Source of the DNA: Desulfosporosinus sp049943955
GTDB lineage: Bacteria; Bacillota; Desulfitobacteriia; Desulfitobacteriales; Desulfitobacteriaceae
Assembly: GCF_049943955.1 (NCBI RefSeq)
Contig: NZ_JBNFTW010000014.1
Location: 1-64,000, forward strand
Direction: 5' to 3'
Length of the DNA: 64,000 bases
The notes below the pieces were generated by a model, which saw only the letters and a list, made by a program, of their open reading frames with translations, made no database searches and was not told where the DNA came from. The position numbers and the translations under genes are program-made. Each line of letters opens with the position of its first letter. The stretch's first letter is position 1. Below are positions 7,605 through 16,515 of this stretch, piece by piece.

Positions 7605-8687
7605 TTATAAATCCTCCTTGTGGCCGTGGCCTTGGTTAGTCAGCCTTCCGCTTGCAGCTGTAGCTATTAAATGAACTCCGAGACCGATGGCGGCAGCCCC
7701 TCCGATGACGGTACCAACCGTATCAGCATTAACCTGACCTATGCCGGGAAGTTTGAAAGTCTCTTGTTTGGTATATAAAGGGGTGAATTGCTTGTAGAAG
7801 CTCTTTTCTGAACATCCGGAACAGGGAGATCCGGCATTGATACAGAAGTTTGCGTTGTCATTCCACCATACTTGAGCACAATCTGTGAAAGTTTTAGGCC
7901 CTTTGCATCCCTTCAAAAGTAAGCAATAGTCTTTCTGGGCTGGATCATTCCAATCTGTAAGAAATTCTCCGTTTTCAAAGTGACCGCGGCGTGGGCAGTT
8001 ATCATGTAATAATGTTCCATAGAAAGCTAATGGGCGATTTTGGGAGTCAAGGGGCGGAACCTTCTGATAAGTCAGATAATAAAGAATTGTACCGATAAGT
8101 GTAGTAGGCTTCACCGGGCAGCAGGGTAGATTGATAAGGGGAGTGCTGATTCCCTCAGCTTTAAGAATCTCAGAAACTCCAACGGCTCCTGTGGCACAGG
8201 CACCGGGAATTCCGCCGCCTTCCGAGGCGCAGCTTCCGATAGCAATGATGGCTTGGGCTTTTTTGGCAGCTTCGATAAGAGTTTTGCGGAAAGGCTTTCC
8301 TCCGACCATGCAGTAGCGATCTTCTTGAGCGGGGGTAGCTCCCTCTACAACGAGAATAAACTTATCTTTAAGGGTGTCTTGATATGCTTCTTCAGCTATA
8401 TTTCCAGATCCGGCCATAATTGTTTCATGGTACCGAATTGAGATCATGTCAAGAACCAGTTCGGCTGCTGAAGGATTTAACGTGGCAATTGTTGATTCCG
8501 TACATCCAGTGCAGTCCATTCCTTCCAGCCAAATAACCGGGGGCTTCTTAATTGCTTGTTCCATTGCTGAAGCTGCTTGGGGTACGAATAATTCGGGTAA
8601 TCCAAGCGCGGCTGTAGTTGCTCCTATCAACTTCATGAAGTCACGCCGAGAAACCCCTTTGACCTTGAGTAAATCAAAATTCCCCAT
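7605..8687 (-). CDS. hyaA: [NiFe] hydrogenase small subunit, Tat-exported and membrane-anchored
   Basis: This 360-residue subunit carries the three Fe-S clusters. A Tat signal with SRRDFMK (Arg14-Arg15) and a cleavage region near AASA precede the mature protein. Proximal cluster ligands are Cys59, Cys62, Cys153 and Cys189 or 190. The distal cluster uses His228, Cys231, Cys255 and Cys261. Medial cluster ligands include Cys270, Cys289 and Cys292. A C-terminal helix near residues 322-346 anchors it to the membrane. Glycine occupies both positions that carry extra cysteines in oxygen-tolerant enzymes (CTGC and CASEGG), so standard oxygen sensitivity is expected. A weak promoter candidate on the minus strand is TTGATA (8766-8761) with TTTATA (8742-8737). 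Confidence 0.95.
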   Translation of the reverse strand: MGNFDLLKVKGVSRRDFMKLIGATTAALGLPELFVPQAASAMEQAIKKPPVIWLEGMDCTGCTESTIATLNPSAAELVLDMISIRYHETIMAGSGNIAEEAYQDTLKDKFILVVEGATPAQEDRYCMVGGKPFRKTLIEAAKKAQAIIAIGSCASEGGGIPGACATGAVGVSEILKAEGISTPLINLPCCPVKPTTLIGTILYYLTYQKVPPLDSQNRPLAFYGTLLHDNCPRRGHFENGEFLTDWNDPAQKDYCLLLKGCKGPKTFTDCAQVWWNDNANFCINAGSPCSGCSEKSFYKQFTPLYTKQETFKLPGIGQVNADTVGTVIGGAAAIGLGVHLIATAASGRLTNQGHGHKEDL

Positions 8688-8918
8688 AATTTGATGAACA
8701 CCTCCTGAATATGTCTTGTCCCCTTTTGCGTACGGGTATAAAAATATAGAAATTCCTTATTATCAACATATATTCGAGATAACCTATTTATTTCCTGCTT
8801 GTTTTTAATAATTATTCAGAATTAAGCAAAATTTGGATCTAGTAAATATTTTCACAAAAAAGGTTCCTTTCTTAAGACTTGTGGAATAAGGAGTTTGGCG
8901 TGTACAATAAGAGAGTTA

Positions 8919-8933
8919 TCAGAATTAATCTGA
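8919..8933. promoter_or_regulatory. Inverted repeat, possible operator between the hydrogenase and hyp operons
   Basis: A perfect inverted repeat TCAGA-N5-TCTGA lies in the 360-base region between the divergent hydrogenase operon and hypFCDE. It is close to the spacing of a homodimeric regulator site. No known motif is matched with certainty. Confidence 0.3.
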
Positions 8934-9047
8934 AAGATAATTGCTTCATCCAATTGTAAGACTTTCATTGTTACAAGTGGGAATAGTGCTGTTTAGCTTT
9001 AGCTGAACGAGTTTACCGATACGAAACATTTATTCAAAGATAGTTGG

Positions 9048-11369
9048 ATGAAGAAATTAGAAAGCTGGAAGAAAGAAATGACCTCTAAAGCCAGAAAAAT
9101 CTTTTTGAATGGAATTGTACAAGGGGTAGGTTTTCGACCCTTTGTATTTAAACTAGCCGAAGAACTGAACATCAGAGGATGGGTCAATAATTCAAGTAAG
9201 GGAGTGACAATCCATGCAGAAGGAGAGAACATGGATTGTTTCCTGCAGCGTTTGATTTCCGATTCGCCGCCCTTAGCAAAACTATTAATGGTCCGCTCTG
9301 AAGAGGCAAACTTTGAAAATTTTAGTTCTTTTCATATTACCCGGAGCGAAGCTCAGGAAGATGCCGATGTGTTAATCTCTCCCGACGTCGCCACATGCCA
9401 AGATTGTTTGCAAGAGATGTCAGATAAAAACAATCGCCGCTTTAAGTATCCTTTTACCAATTGCACAAATTGCGGACCAAGATATACGATTATTCGTGAT
9501 GTTCCTTATGATCGTGCTCAAACAACGATGTCAACGTTTCCGATGTGTGAATCCTGTGCGGAAGAATATCAAGATCCCCGAGACCGGCGTTTTCATGCCC
9601 AGCCTGTTGCTTGTGAGGAGTGTGGACCAAAAGTGCAATTGCTTGACAGCGCTGGACGATCGATTCCAGGGATGGGCATCGAACAATTGGTTCAAGGCGG
9701 GATTCTGGCTGTTAAAGGTTTAGGCGGGTTTCATCTCGTTTGTGATGCAGGCAACAGAGAGGCCATAGAGCGTTTGCGTAAGCGCAAAGAACGAGGAGCT
9801 AAACCTTTCGCCCTCATGGTACGCTCAATAGAAAAGGCGCGCCAGGAAGTCCTGATCGATAAAAAAGAAGAGGAATTGTTACTCAGCCCGGCCGCGCCCA
9901 TAGTGATACTGGAACGAAATCTAAACCAAGCCAATCTATTGCCAGATAACATTGCCCCCGGTATTCATACCTTAGGGATAATGTTGCCTTATACGCCAAT
10001 TCATCATCTCCTATTTAATGGGCCTTATGATTTTTTGATTGTGACAAGTGCTAATCTGAGTGGACGTCCTTTGGTGTATACCAATGAAGAGGCTCTAACG
10101 TCGCTCAACGGTATTGCGGATTATTTTTTAGTCCATGACAGAGATATTTATCATCCTTGTGATGATTCTGTTATTCAATTTATTGGAGGAGAAGCGGTTT
10201 ATTTACGAAGGGCCAGAGGTTATGTGCCTTTACCGATTTCCTTAACCTCATCTAAGTTAAAAAAGTCAATTTTAGGATTAGGCGGAGATTTAAAGAATGC
10301 TTTCTGTCTGGCCGCTGGTCAACGGGCTTTTGTCAGCCAGTATCTCGGAGATATGGAGAGCTTCGAGACAATGGAGCGTTTTCAGCAGGAATTAGAATCC
10401 TTCCAGCGGGTCGTCAACGTTACTCCTTCTGTTATTGCTTATGATCAGCATCCTAATTATCAGTTGACAAGATTTGCTCTTGAGAAGGAACAACCAAAAA
10501 TTTCAATCCAGCACCATCATGCCCATTTAGCAAGTGTACTGGGAGAGTGGGAAATATCGGACCCAGCCTTAGGAATTATTTGCGACGGAACAGGCTTTGG
10601 GAAGGATCGTTGCATCTGGGGTTTTGAAGTTCTCTATGGGAATGCAGCAAGTTATGAACGTAAAGGGCATCTTGAATATTTGCCGCTGCCAGGAGGTGAT
10701 GCAGGTGCCAAACATCCTGTGCGCATGGCTTATGCTTACCTGAAAACTCTCCTTACAGATGAAGAATGGACAAAAACACTGCCGCTTTGGCAGACCCTGT
10801 CCCCAAACGAACGTAAGATCTTAGATCGTCAATTAGAAAGGAATATCCAAATTTTTCAGACTTCCAGTGCAGGTCGGCTGTTTGATGCGGTGAGCGGATT
10901 ATTGGGGATATGTACAGAAGTAACATACGAAGGACAAGCTGCCATTGAACTTGAGAGTATGGCAACATTATTTTTCAGACAAGTAAATTCAGGTGGTGAA
11001 AATGAAGAGACAGAGGACGTTTCTGAGTATCCTTATGAAATCAGACTTGAAGGTGATGAATATATTCTCGGTGTGGCGCCGCTTTTTAAAGCCATTGTTC
11101 ATGACTGTCTTAATGGAGTATCCAGAGGAAAAATTGCCTATCGTTTTCATCGGACTATCGCCGGAGCTATTACAGCACTGTCTCTGAAATTTCAACATAA
11201 CGGGCATCTTGCTCTAAGCGGTGGGGTGTTCCAGAATAAACTTCTCACCGAGGCCGTTCTTCAAAATTTAAAGGATACAAACATCAAGGTCATTCGTTCA
11301 CGCGCACTGCCGCCAGGAGACGGCGGGCTGGCCTTTGGACAAGTATTAATTGCAAATGAGGTGTTATAA
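9048..11369 (+). CDS. hypF: Carbamoyltransferase HypF
   Basis: HypF makes the thiocarbamate on HypE from carbamoyl phosphate and ATP, the source of the cyanide ligands. The 773-residue protein has all the domains in order: acylphosphatase (VQGVGFRPFVF, residues about 10-100), two zinc-finger modules (CQDC...CTNC and CESC...CEEC, about 120-195), a YrdC-like domain (about 210-400), and a Kae1-like C-terminal domain with the metal-binding HHHAHLAS. An alternative ATG at 9078 has a better Shine-Dalgarno (GGAAGAAAG), so the N-terminus may be ten residues shorter. The stop codon abuts the hypC start. Confidence 0.95.
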   Translation: MKKLESWKKEMTSKARKIFLNGIVQGVGFRPFVFKLAEELNIRGWVNNSSKGVTIHAEGENMDCFLQRLISDSPPLAKLLMVRSEEANFENFSSFHITRSEAQEDADVLISPDVATCQDCLQEMSDKNNRRFKYPFTNCTNCGPRYTIIRDVPYDRAQTTMSTFPMCESCAEEYQDPRDRRFHAQPVACEECGPKVQLLDSAGRSIPGMGIEQLVQGGILAVKGLGGFHLVCDAGNREAIERLRKRKERGAKPFALMVRSIEKARQEVLIDKKEEELLLSPAAPIVILERNLNQANLLPDNIAPGIHTLGIMLPYTPIHHLLFNGPYDFLIVTSANLSGRPLVYTNEEALTSLNGIADYFLVHDRDIYHPCDDSVIQFIGGEAVYLRRARGYVPLPISLTSSKLKKSILGLGGDLKNAFCLAAGQRAFVSQYLGDMESFETMERFQQELESFQRVVNVTPSVIAYDQHPNYQLTRFALEKEQPKISIQHHHAHLASVLGEWEISDPALGIICDGTGFGKDRCIWGFEVLYGNAASYERKGHLEYLPLPGGDAGAKHPVRMAYAYLKTLLTDEEWTKTLPLWQTLSPNERKILDRQLERNIQIFQTSSAGRLFDAVSGLLGICTEVTYEGQAAIELESMATLFFRQVNSGGENEETEDVSEYPYEIRLEGDEYILGVAPLFKAIVHDCLNGVSRGKIAYRFHRTIAGAITALSLKFQHNGHLALSGGVFQNKLLTEAVLQNLKDTNIKVIRSRALPPGDGGLAFGQVLIANEVL

Positions 11370-11600
11370 ATGTGTTTAGCCATACCAGCTAAAATTGTCT
11401 CAGTCGACGGTGTTATTGCTAAAGTGGATATGATGGGGAATGAACGAATAATTAGTATTGACCTGGTACCGGAGGCAGGGATCGGCGACTATGTTTTAGT
11501 TCACGCAGGTTTTGCCATTGGGGTTATCGACAATCAGAGTGCTAAAGAGACGGAAGAATTACTATTGGAGGTTGCCGATGCCTATGCCGAAGGAGAGTAA
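11370..11600 (+). CDS. hypC: Hydrogenase assembly chaperone HypC
   Basis: HypC carries the Fe(CN)2CO precursor between HypD and the large subunit. The 76-residue protein begins Met-Cys-Leu-Ala-Ile-Pro, with the essential Cys2 exposed once Met is removed. It starts immediately after the hypF stop and overlaps hypD by 23 bases. It is the only HypC-type chaperone in the window. Confidence 0.95.
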   Translation: MCLAIPAKIVSVDGVIAKVDMMGNERIISIDLVPEAGIGDYVLVHAGFAIGVIDNQSAKETEELLLEVADAYAEGE

Positions 11601-12675
11601 AGATGTCTTAGTAAAGGCGGGAGAGTATCTAGAGGAAATTAGGTATTTAGCTTCGAACCCTTTTACAATTATGGAAGTTTGCGGGACCCATACTGTTGCT
11701 ATTGCTAAAAATGCGCTTAGGGATTTACTGCCGCCGACTGTCCGCTTAATTTCCGGTCCCGGGTGTCCCGTTTGTGTGACTGACAGTAGTGATATTGATC
11801 GTTACTTGTATCTTGCTGCTCAACCGAATGTGATTACCACGACCTTTGGCGACATGATCAGAGTCCCCGGCAGTAAAAAGAATCTGCAGGCTTTGAAAGC
11901 CGAAGGGGCTGATGTACGTGTTGTTTATTCAACCCAGGACGCTTTGGAAATTGCTCATAAAAACCCAGGTAAGGATGTCGTTTTTCTAGGAGTAGGCTTC
12001 GAAACAACGGCACCAACCGTTGCCGTCAGCCTGGAAATTGCCAATCGTGAAGGGATTAATAATTTTAGCGTTTTGTCAATGCATAAAATTGTACCTCCCG
12101 TTTTAAGGTTATTAGCTGAAGATGAGCAACTGGATGTGGATGCCTTTCTAGATCCCGGTCATGTTTGTGCCATTATCGGAACTCAGCCAATCGAGTTTAT
12201 GGCTAAAGAATTTGGTAAACCAGGAGTCGTGACGGGATTTGAAGCCCTTGACATTTTAGAGGCTATAGTGATGCTGCTTCGGCAGCGGGAAGAAGGACGT
12301 TCGGATATTGAGATTCAATATCGTCGAGTCGCCAAGGCCGAAGGAAATCCTCACGCCCAAACGGTTGTAAAGAGAGTTTTTGAACCGATGGACGCTTCAT
12401 GGCGAGGGATGGGATTAATCCCCGGGAGTGGCTTAGGAATCAGAGAGGAGTTTGGTCCTTGGGATGCAATACGGAAATATTCTTTGCCAGTTTTCCATTC
12501 GCCGGAAACGCCTGGATGTCAATGCGGAGAAGTTTTGAAAGGTCGTATTTATCCTACACAATGTGCTTTGTTTGGTAAACGCTGTACTCCTCTTAAACCT
12601 GTAGGACCCTGCATGGTCTCTTCTGAAGGATCTTGCGCTGCCTACTACCGATATTCTCAAAGGAGCGACGATTAA
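11578..12675 (+). CDS. hypD: Hydrogenase formation protein HypD
   Basis: HypD is the Fe-S scaffold where the Fe(CN)2CO unit is built with HypC and HypE. The 365-residue protein shows the conserved EVCGTHT, SGPGCPVC and PGHVCAIIGT motifs and a C-terminal cysteine-rich region (CQCG, CALF, KRC, GPC, GSC) for its [4Fe-4S] cluster. The ATG at 11578 follows TTGGAGG at 11564-11570 and overlaps the end of hypC. Its stop overlaps the hypE start by one base. Confidence 0.95.
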   Translation: MPMPKESKDVLVKAGEYLEEIRYLASNPFTIMEVCGTHTVAIAKNALRDLLPPTVRLISGPGCPVCVTDSSDIDRYLYLAAQPNVITTTFGDMIRVPGSKKNLQALKAEGADVRVVYSTQDALEIAHKNPGKDVVFLGVGFETTAPTVAVSLEIANREGINNFSVLSMHKIVPPVLRLLAEDEQLDVDAFLDPGHVCAIIGTQPIEFMAKEFGKPGVVTGFEALDILEAIVMLLRQREEGRSDIEIQYRRVAKAEGNPHAQTVVKRVFEPMDASWRGMGLIPGSGLGIREEFGPWDAIRKYSLPVFHSPETPGCQCGEVLKGRIYPTQCALFGKRCTPLKPVGPCMVSSEGSCAAYYRYSQRSDD

Positions 12676-13667
12676 TGGAACGCATTTTGATGGCCCATGG
12701 AAGCGGTGGGCGGATGAGCCATGAATTAATCCGCAGTCTTTTTCAAAAGTATTTAGGAAATTCTTTCTTAGATCAAATGAACGATGCAACGATCGTACCG
12801 GGGCAAGAGCAACTGGCGGTAACGACTGATTCTTTTGTGGTTTCCCCCTTGTTTTTTCGCGGAGGAAATATCGGCAGACTCGCCGTATGCGGAACAGTTA
12901 ACGACCTGGCAGTAAGCGGTGCATCGCCGAAGTTTTTATCATTAGCATTGATATTAGAAGAAGGTTTGCCCTTAGAGGAACTGGAACGCATTATTCAGAG
13001 TGTAGCAGATACTGCCAAGGAAGCAGGTATTAGTATTGTCTGTGGGGATACAAAAGTTGTGGAACGGGGAAGTGCCGATAAACTTTTTATAAACACAACG
13101 GGTATTGGATATAGTAATAGATATTTTGTCAACCCCCAACAAATCCAGCCCGGCGATGTCATCCTTATTACCGGAACAATTGGGGATCACGAGATCGCCA
13201 TTCTGTCTGATCGAGAAGGCCTGGAGTTTGAAACGCCTGTAACGAGTGATTGCGCTCCGCTAAATGGGCTTATTGATTCCTTTTTTCAAGGCGGGGTTAA
13301 ATGTATGCGTGATCCCACTCGCGGTGGAGTTGCGACGACCTTAAATGAGTTAGCGCAGCAAGCAGGTGTAAGTATGCTCCTGAAGGAAGAGTCGTTACCA
13401 ATTCTTCCGGGGGTAAAAGGAGCCTGCGATATGCTGGGGCTCGACCCTCTTTACCTTGCTAATGAAGGAAAGGCCTTAGTCATTGTTAAGTCTGAGGCAG
13501 CCGAAACCGTTCTGCAGGCGATGCATGCTCATCCTTTGGGACATCGAGCAGCTCAAATCGGGGTTGTTCAAGAAGGAAAACCTGGGTTTGTGCTTTTGGA
13601 AACTCCTCTGGGAGGAAAGCGAATTGTCGGAATGCTTGAAGGCGAACACCTTCCGCGGATATGTTGA
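12675..13667 (+). CDS. hypE: Hydrogenase expression/formation protein HypE
   Basis: HypE dehydrates its carbamoylated C-terminal cysteine to thiocyanate and donates cyanide to HypD/C. The 330-residue protein has the PurM-like fold and ends Pro-Arg-Ile-Cys, the required C-terminus. The start ATG at 12675 gives the family N-terminus MERILMAHGSGG and overlaps the hypD stop by one base; an AAAGGAG Shine-Dalgarno lies just upstream. Confidence 0.96.
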   Translation: MERILMAHGSGGRMSHELIRSLFQKYLGNSFLDQMNDATIVPGQEQLAVTTDSFVVSPLFFRGGNIGRLAVCGTVNDLAVSGASPKFLSLALILEEGLPLEELERIIQSVADTAKEAGISIVCGDTKVVERGSADKLFINTTGIGYSNRYFVNPQQIQPGDVILITGTIGDHEIAILSDREGLEFETPVTSDCAPLNGLIDSFFQGGVKCMRDPTRGGVATTLNELAQQAGVSMLLKEESLPILPGVKGACDMLGLDPLYLANEGKALVIVKSEAAETVLQAMHAHPLGHRAAQIGVVQEGKPGFVLLETPLGGKRIVGMLEGEHLPRIC

Positions 13668-13686
13668 GCAGGCGGAGGAGGGTACT

Positions 13687-14112
13687 ATGCGTATAGCTGT
13701 AATTGATGGGCAAGGCGGCGGAATAGGCAAGCATATTGTTGAACAATTACGAAAGAAAATTCCCGAATTGGAAATATTAGCTCTAGGTACAAATGCCTTA
13801 GCTACGGGTGCAATGTTACGTGCCGGGGCGACTGAGGGGGCCTCTGGTGAATCGGCAATTTGTTATAATGCCGGTCGAGTGGATCTGATTGTGGGCTCAG
13901 CAGCGATAATTATGGTTTATGGGTTATTGGGGGAAATAACACCAGGGATGGCAAGTGCTATTGCGAATAGTAAAGCTGACAAGTTACTTATTCCAATTCA
14001 ACGGGGGAATATTCAATTTGTTGGAGTTCAGCGCATTCCTTTACCCCATTTAATAGAAACTTTGGTTATAGACGTTGAGCGGAGATTAGCCAACGATCAA
14101 AACAACAACTGA
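13687..14112 (+). CDS. DUF3842 family protein
   Basis: This 141-residue protein opens with IAVIDGQGGGIGKHIVEQL, a Rossmann-like glycine-rich loop, and resembles the DUF3842 family of clostridia. No catalytic role is established. It starts 19 bases after hypE with a GGAGGAGGG Shine-Dalgarno at 13674-13682 and is probably co-transcribed with hypFCDE. A link to hydrogenase or cofactor metabolism is only suggested by position. Confidence 0.75.
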   Translation: MRIAVIDGQGGGIGKHIVEQLRKKIPELEILALGTNALATGAMLRAGATEGASGESAICYNAGRVDLIVGSAAIIMVYGLLGEITPGMASAIANSKADKLLIPIQRGNIQFVGVQRIPLPHLIETLVIDVERRLANDQNNN

Positions 14113-14128
14113 GATGTCACTAGTTCAC

Positions 14129-14157
14129 TTGACAAAGGTCCTCGTTGTTGTTAACAT
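14129..14157 (+). promoter_or_regulatory. Sigma-A promoter of cysK
   Basis: TTGACA (14129-14134), a 17-base spacer and TAACAT (14152-14157) lie 38 bases upstream of the cysK ATG. Confidence 0.65.
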
Positions 14158-14195
14158 TAAAACACAGTAAATTGATATGAATTGAGGTATTTGAA

Positions 14196-15119
14196 ATGCG
14201 AGTTGTTAATTCGATTACAGATTTAATTGGCCAAACGCCTTTGGTAAAGCTGCAGCGTATTGTAAAACCGGGAATGGCCAATATTTACGTAAAGGTTGAA
14301 GCCTTTAATCCTGGAGGGAGCATTAAAGACCGGATAGCCTTGGGAATGGTTATTGATGCCGAAAAGCGAGGAGTACTTCATCCCGGCGGAACCATCGTAG
14401 AGCCTACCAGCGGGAATACCGGGATTGGATTAGCAATGATTGCCGCCGCACGCGGATATCGTTTGATCGTTGTGATGCCCGAAACGATGAGTGTAGAACG
14501 ACGACTGCTTATGTCTGCTTATGGAGCTGAATTCGTGCTGACTCCGGGCTCAGCAGGCATGAACGGTGCTATAGAAGAGGCAGAACGCCTTACTCGAGAA
14601 AATCCGGATTATTTTATGCCCCAACAATTCGAAAATCTTGCCAATCCGGAAGCTCATCGTAAAAGTACCGCTTTGGAACTTATGGAACAACTTGGTAATA
14701 TTGATGCTTTTGTTGCGGGAATTGGCACCGGGGGGACGATCACAGGGGTGGGTGAAATCTTGAAGGAACATCTTCCCAACGTGAAAATTATTGGTGTAGA
14801 ACCGGCTTCATCTCCAGTAATATCAGGCGGGAAACCCGGGCCTCACAAAATCCAAGGAATTGGTGCCGGATTTGTACCCAAGGTTTTGAATGCGTCGATC
14901 CTGGATCAGATTGTTTCGGTAAGCAATGATGATGCTTTAGAAACCGCCCGCAAACTTGCCAGTCAAGAAGGGCTGTTAGTGGGCATTTCTTCAGGGGCAG
15001 CTGTTAGTGCGGCTCTTCAGGCTGCCAGTGATTTGGGTGAAGGTAAAAACGTAGTGGCTATAGCGCCGGACACTGGAGAGCGGTATTTGAGCACTGAACT
15101 TTTTGCAAATCGCGGGTAG
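14196..15119 (+). CDS. cysK: Cysteine synthase A (O-acetylserine sulfhydrylase)
   Basis: This 307-residue enzyme of the fold-type II PLP family makes cysteine from O-acetylserine and sulfide. The PLP lysine is in NPGGSIKDRIA, the substrate loop is PTSGNTGIGLA, and the phosphate loop is GIGTGGTITG. Length and motifs fit CysK better than cystathionine beta-synthase. It has its own promoter and appears monocistronic. Confidence 0.92.
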   Translation: MRVVNSITDLIGQTPLVKLQRIVKPGMANIYVKVEAFNPGGSIKDRIALGMVIDAEKRGVLHPGGTIVEPTSGNTGIGLAMIAAARGYRLIVVMPETMSVERRLLMSAYGAEFVLTPGSAGMNGAIEEAERLTRENPDYFMPQQFENLANPEAHRKSTALELMEQLGNIDAFVAGIGTGGTITGVGEILKEHLPNVKIIGVEPASSPVISGGKPGPHKIQGIGAGFVPKVLNASILDQIVSVSNDDALETARKLASQEGLLVGISSGAAVSAALQAASDLGEGKNVVAIAPDTGERYLSTELFANRG

Positions 15120-15228
15120 ATTCCAAATGCTCTTGAAAGATGGCCAATTATCAGAAGATTAAAGTCTTTACAAGGGAAATTGCCCTATGCTAAACTATTT
15201 AAGCGGACTAGCATAAGGAGGAACACAC

Positions 15229-15981
15229 ATGTCAGGACATTCAAAATGGGCAAACATTAAGCATAAAAAAGGCAAAGCAGATGCGCAAAAAGGAAAAATC
15301 TTTACGAAGCTTGGGCGGGAAATTGTCGTAGCTTCTCGAGCCTGCGGCGGAGATCTTGGAAATTTTCGCCTAAAGATAGCCATTGAAAATGCTAAAGCAC
15401 AAAATGTACCTAATGAAAACATTCAAAGAGCTATTCAAAAAGGAGCAGGCGGCGCCGAGGGAGCAAACTATGAAGAATTGCGTTACGAAGGCTACGGCCC
15501 CGGAGGCGTTGCAGTCATGGTTGATATTCTCACCGATAATCGGAATCGTACAGCGGCTGAAGTCCGCCATATATTTTCTAAAAATGGCGGAAACATGGGC
15601 GAGACCGGCTGCGTTGGCTGGATGTTTGAAGATAAGGGCCAACTGAGAATTCCCAGGGAAGGCCTTAAGTTTTCTGAGGATGATCTAATGATGATCGCCT
15701 TGGAAGCCGGTGCGGAGGATTTGGAAGACGATACAGAGGAGTTTGTGATCTACACATCACCAGAAACCATGGAAGACGTACGCAAGGCACTTGAGGAGCA
15801 GCATATCGTCGTCAGTGAATCACTCCTAAGTCCAATGGCCCAAAATACCATTGAAATTACAGATGCAGACCAAGCACGAAAGATAGTTCATTTAATGGAA
15901 ACTCTCGAAGATCATGACGATACTCAAGGGGTATATTCCAATTTTGATTTATCTGAGGAATTGGCAAGTGAAGATTTTTAG
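15229..15981 (+). CDS. yebC: YebC/PmpR family protein
   Basis: This 250-residue protein matches the YebC family of cytosolic proteins, described as DNA-binding regulators and, for some members, as factors that relieve ribosome stalling. The signature N-terminus SGHSKWANIKHKKGKADAQK and the central AEVRHIFSKNGGN block are intact. A strong AAGGAGG Shine-Dalgarno precedes the ATG. A hairpin after the gene (16017-16057) probably ends its transcript. Confidence 0.93.
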   Translation: MSGHSKWANIKHKKGKADAQKGKIFTKLGREIVVASRACGGDLGNFRLKIAIENAKAQNVPNENIQRAIQKGAGGAEGANYEELRYEGYGPGGVAVMVDILTDNRNRTAAEVRHIFSKNGGNMGETGCVGWMFEDKGQLRIPREGLKFSEDDLMMIALEAGAEDLEDDTEEFVIYTSPETMEDVRKALEEQHIVVSESLLSPMAQNTIEITDADQARKIVHLMETLEDHDDTQGVYSNFDLSEELASEDF

Positions 15982-16016
15982 AAGTTAATAATCAGCTATA
16001 ACGATTAAATTATGTG

Positions 16017-16062
16017 CCCTCCTGGCAAGACTAGAGAAAAAGACAATGTCGGGAGGGTTTTT
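16017..16062 (+). terminator. Terminator-like hairpin whose 3' arm contains the next gene's ribosome binding site
   Basis: CCCTCCTGGCA (16017-16027) pairs with TGTCGGGAGGG (16047-16057) through 11 pairs including two G-T, followed by TTTTTA. It has the form of an intrinsic terminator for yebC. GGGAGGG at 16051-16057 is also the only good Shine-Dalgarno for the ATG at 16067. Confidence 0.6.
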
Positions 16063-16066
16063 ACTT

Positions 16067-16435
16067 ATGTCTCGTTGGAAAACTATAGGTTTGGTACTTG
16101 TCTTGGGATTAGGAATCGGAGGTCTTGTTCCCATGGCAGCTTCATGGCTGCCAGCTAAAATTTCAGCTGTCCAAAAAGGTTATCTGGAAGACAGCGTCGC
16201 TTTAGTATCCGCAAATGCTCCGGAGACAAGGACTTACCATTTTAGTCTTAATAATAATGTGCTCTCTGTTCAGGAAGGAAAGCCGGGAACTGAGGGTAAG
16301 GTTATCATAAATGGTCTGGACGTAAAGACTTGGCCAAAAGCTATGCAGGAAATGGCACCCAAGGTCGAGTTTAATTCTTTGGATGAAGTTCAGTCCTTTA
16401 TCGATACTGCTAACGAAGATTTATGGAACGAGTAA
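16067..16435 (+). CDS. BofC C-terminal-domain-like membrane-anchored protein
   Basis: This 122-residue protein has an N-terminal hydrophobic segment (about residues 5-27) that would act as a signal or anchor. The rest resembles the C-terminal domain of BofC, the forespore protein that modulates SpoIVB signalling: a beta-rich part with VQEGKPGTEG, then an LDEVQSFIDT helix. The N-terminal BofC domain is missing. The ATG at 16067 is chosen for the GGGAGGG Shine-Dalgarno at 16051. The family call is made by eye and is moderate; at minimum it is an exported small protein before ruvC. Confidence 0.5.
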   Translation: MSRWKTIGLVLVLGLGIGGLVPMAASWLPAKISAVQKGYLEDSVALVSANAPETRTYHFSLNNNVLSVQEGKPGTEGKVIINGLDVKTWPKAMQEMAPKVEFNSLDEVQSFIDTANEDLWNE

Positions 16436-16515
16436 AAGCAAAGGCCTTTATTTATTAAGAAGAAAAGGATTCGTACGTCTTCTGTCGAAAATTTATAGCT
16501 GAAAGGAAGACGCAC

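Noticed and set aside
14101..14152. AACAACAAC/GTTGTTGTT inverted repeat before cysK
   Set aside because: Simple trinucleotide composition at the end of the DUF3842 gene explains it; the loop is 34 bases and it overlaps a good promoter.
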